Source: Sedimentisphaerales bacterium
GTDB taxonomy: Bacteria; Planctomycetota; Phycisphaerae; Sedimentisphaerales; SG8-4
DNA length: 6,141 nucleotides
NCBI GenBank assembly: GCA_016932895.1
Contig: JAFGCA010000308.1
Coordinates: forward strand, 1 to 6,141
Reading direction: 5' to 3'
Below, one piece after another: positions 5,967 to 6,141 of this stretch. A program made the position numbers and the translations under genes. Every line of letters begins with the position of its first letter. Position 1 is the first letter of the stretch. The notes beneath the pieces were generated by a model, which saw only the letters and a program-made list of their open reading frames with translations, had not been told where the DNA came from and did not search any database.

Positions 5967-6141
5967 TCATTTGCCTTCGGTTGCCTTGGGAATCTCGATA
6001 TAGAGAACGCCCTTCTCGTTCTGCGTCGTCATCTTGTCGGCCTGCACGGGACTCGGAAGCGTGATCCTTCGCTGGAACTTTCCGCTCCTGCGTTCCTGCC
6101 GCAGCATTTTGCCTCCATCTTCTTCCCTGGACTCCGATTCA
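5967..6141 (-). CDS. Small heat-shock protein (Hsp20/alpha-crystallin family), C-terminal part
   Basis: Only the last 57 residues are in the window; the start is beyond 6141. They show the second half of an alpha-crystallin domain: a Glu-rich loop, ERRSGKFQRRITLPSPVQADK (16-36 of the visible part), then NEKGVLYIEIPK (41-52), the GVL strand-turn signature of the family. The IEI there belongs to the last strand, just before the PK, and the protein stops five residues later, so the usual flexible C-terminal extension with a separate I-x-I/V motif is absent or very short. Hsp20 proteins form ATP-independent oligomeric holdases that keep unfolding proteins soluble in the cytoplasm under heat and other stress. 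As the first visible gene, it probably lies near the promoter of this unit, which is outside the window. Stop TGA at 5969-5967. Confidence 0.93.
   Translation of the reverse strand, partial: ESESREEDGGKMLRQERRSGKFQRRITLPSPVQADKMTTQNEKGVLYIEIPKATEGK

Noticed and set aside
1..6141. CRISPR arrays, tRNA or rRNA genes, insertion sequences
   Set aside because: No regularly spaced repeats, no rRNA or tRNA signature stretches and no transposase-like frames were seen; coding sequence fills nearly the whole window.

Overview
All genes in this window lie on the minus strand, packed head to tail as one likely transcription unit that enters at position 6141 and leaves at position 1. The DNA is GC-rich and nearly every gene has a strong Shine-Dalgarno site. 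The pattern points to a Gram-negative-type environmental bacterium. The ribosome-hibernation/sigma-factor fusion, together with the GT4 and GH130 pair, makes me think of Planctomycetota or a related lineage, but this is an impression and cannot be proven from the window.

Layout in the direction of transcription: (1) C-terminal end of a small heat-shock protein of the Hsp20/alpha-crystallin family (6141-5967, start outside the window). (2) A 136-nt gap holding an unusually perfect Shine-Dalgarno sequence followed by a tiny, possibly interrupted reading frame. (3) An exported YfdX-family helical protein (5830-4793). (4) A 62-nt spacer with a perfect 9-bp GC hairpin. (5) A 403-residue fusion of a ribosome hibernation factor (HPF/RaiA) domain to a sigma-70/ECF-like module (4730-3519). 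(6) A membrane-anchored coiled-coil protein (3496-2780). (7) An 803-residue GT4 glycosyltransferase with a C-terminal helical domain resembling alpha/alpha-toroid glycosidases (2751-340). (8) The N-terminal 147 residues of a GH130 mannoside phosphorylase/mannosidase-like protein (443-1, cut by the window edge). It starts with GTG inside the end of the preceding gene.

Taken together this looks like a stress or dormancy operon. It combines a protein-aggregation guard (Hsp20), a periplasmic stress protein (YfdX), a protein that could couple ribosome silencing to transcription (HPF-sigma), an envelope-anchored coiled coil, and a synthesis/turnover pair for a glycan, possibly mannose-containing. 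The strongest novelty candidate is the HPF-sigma fusion. A second is a short shared motif (HLGxxRAxLG) in the C-terminal halves of the YfdX protein and the coiled-coil protein, suggesting a common helical module. The joint role of the genes is inference from co-location and domain identity.
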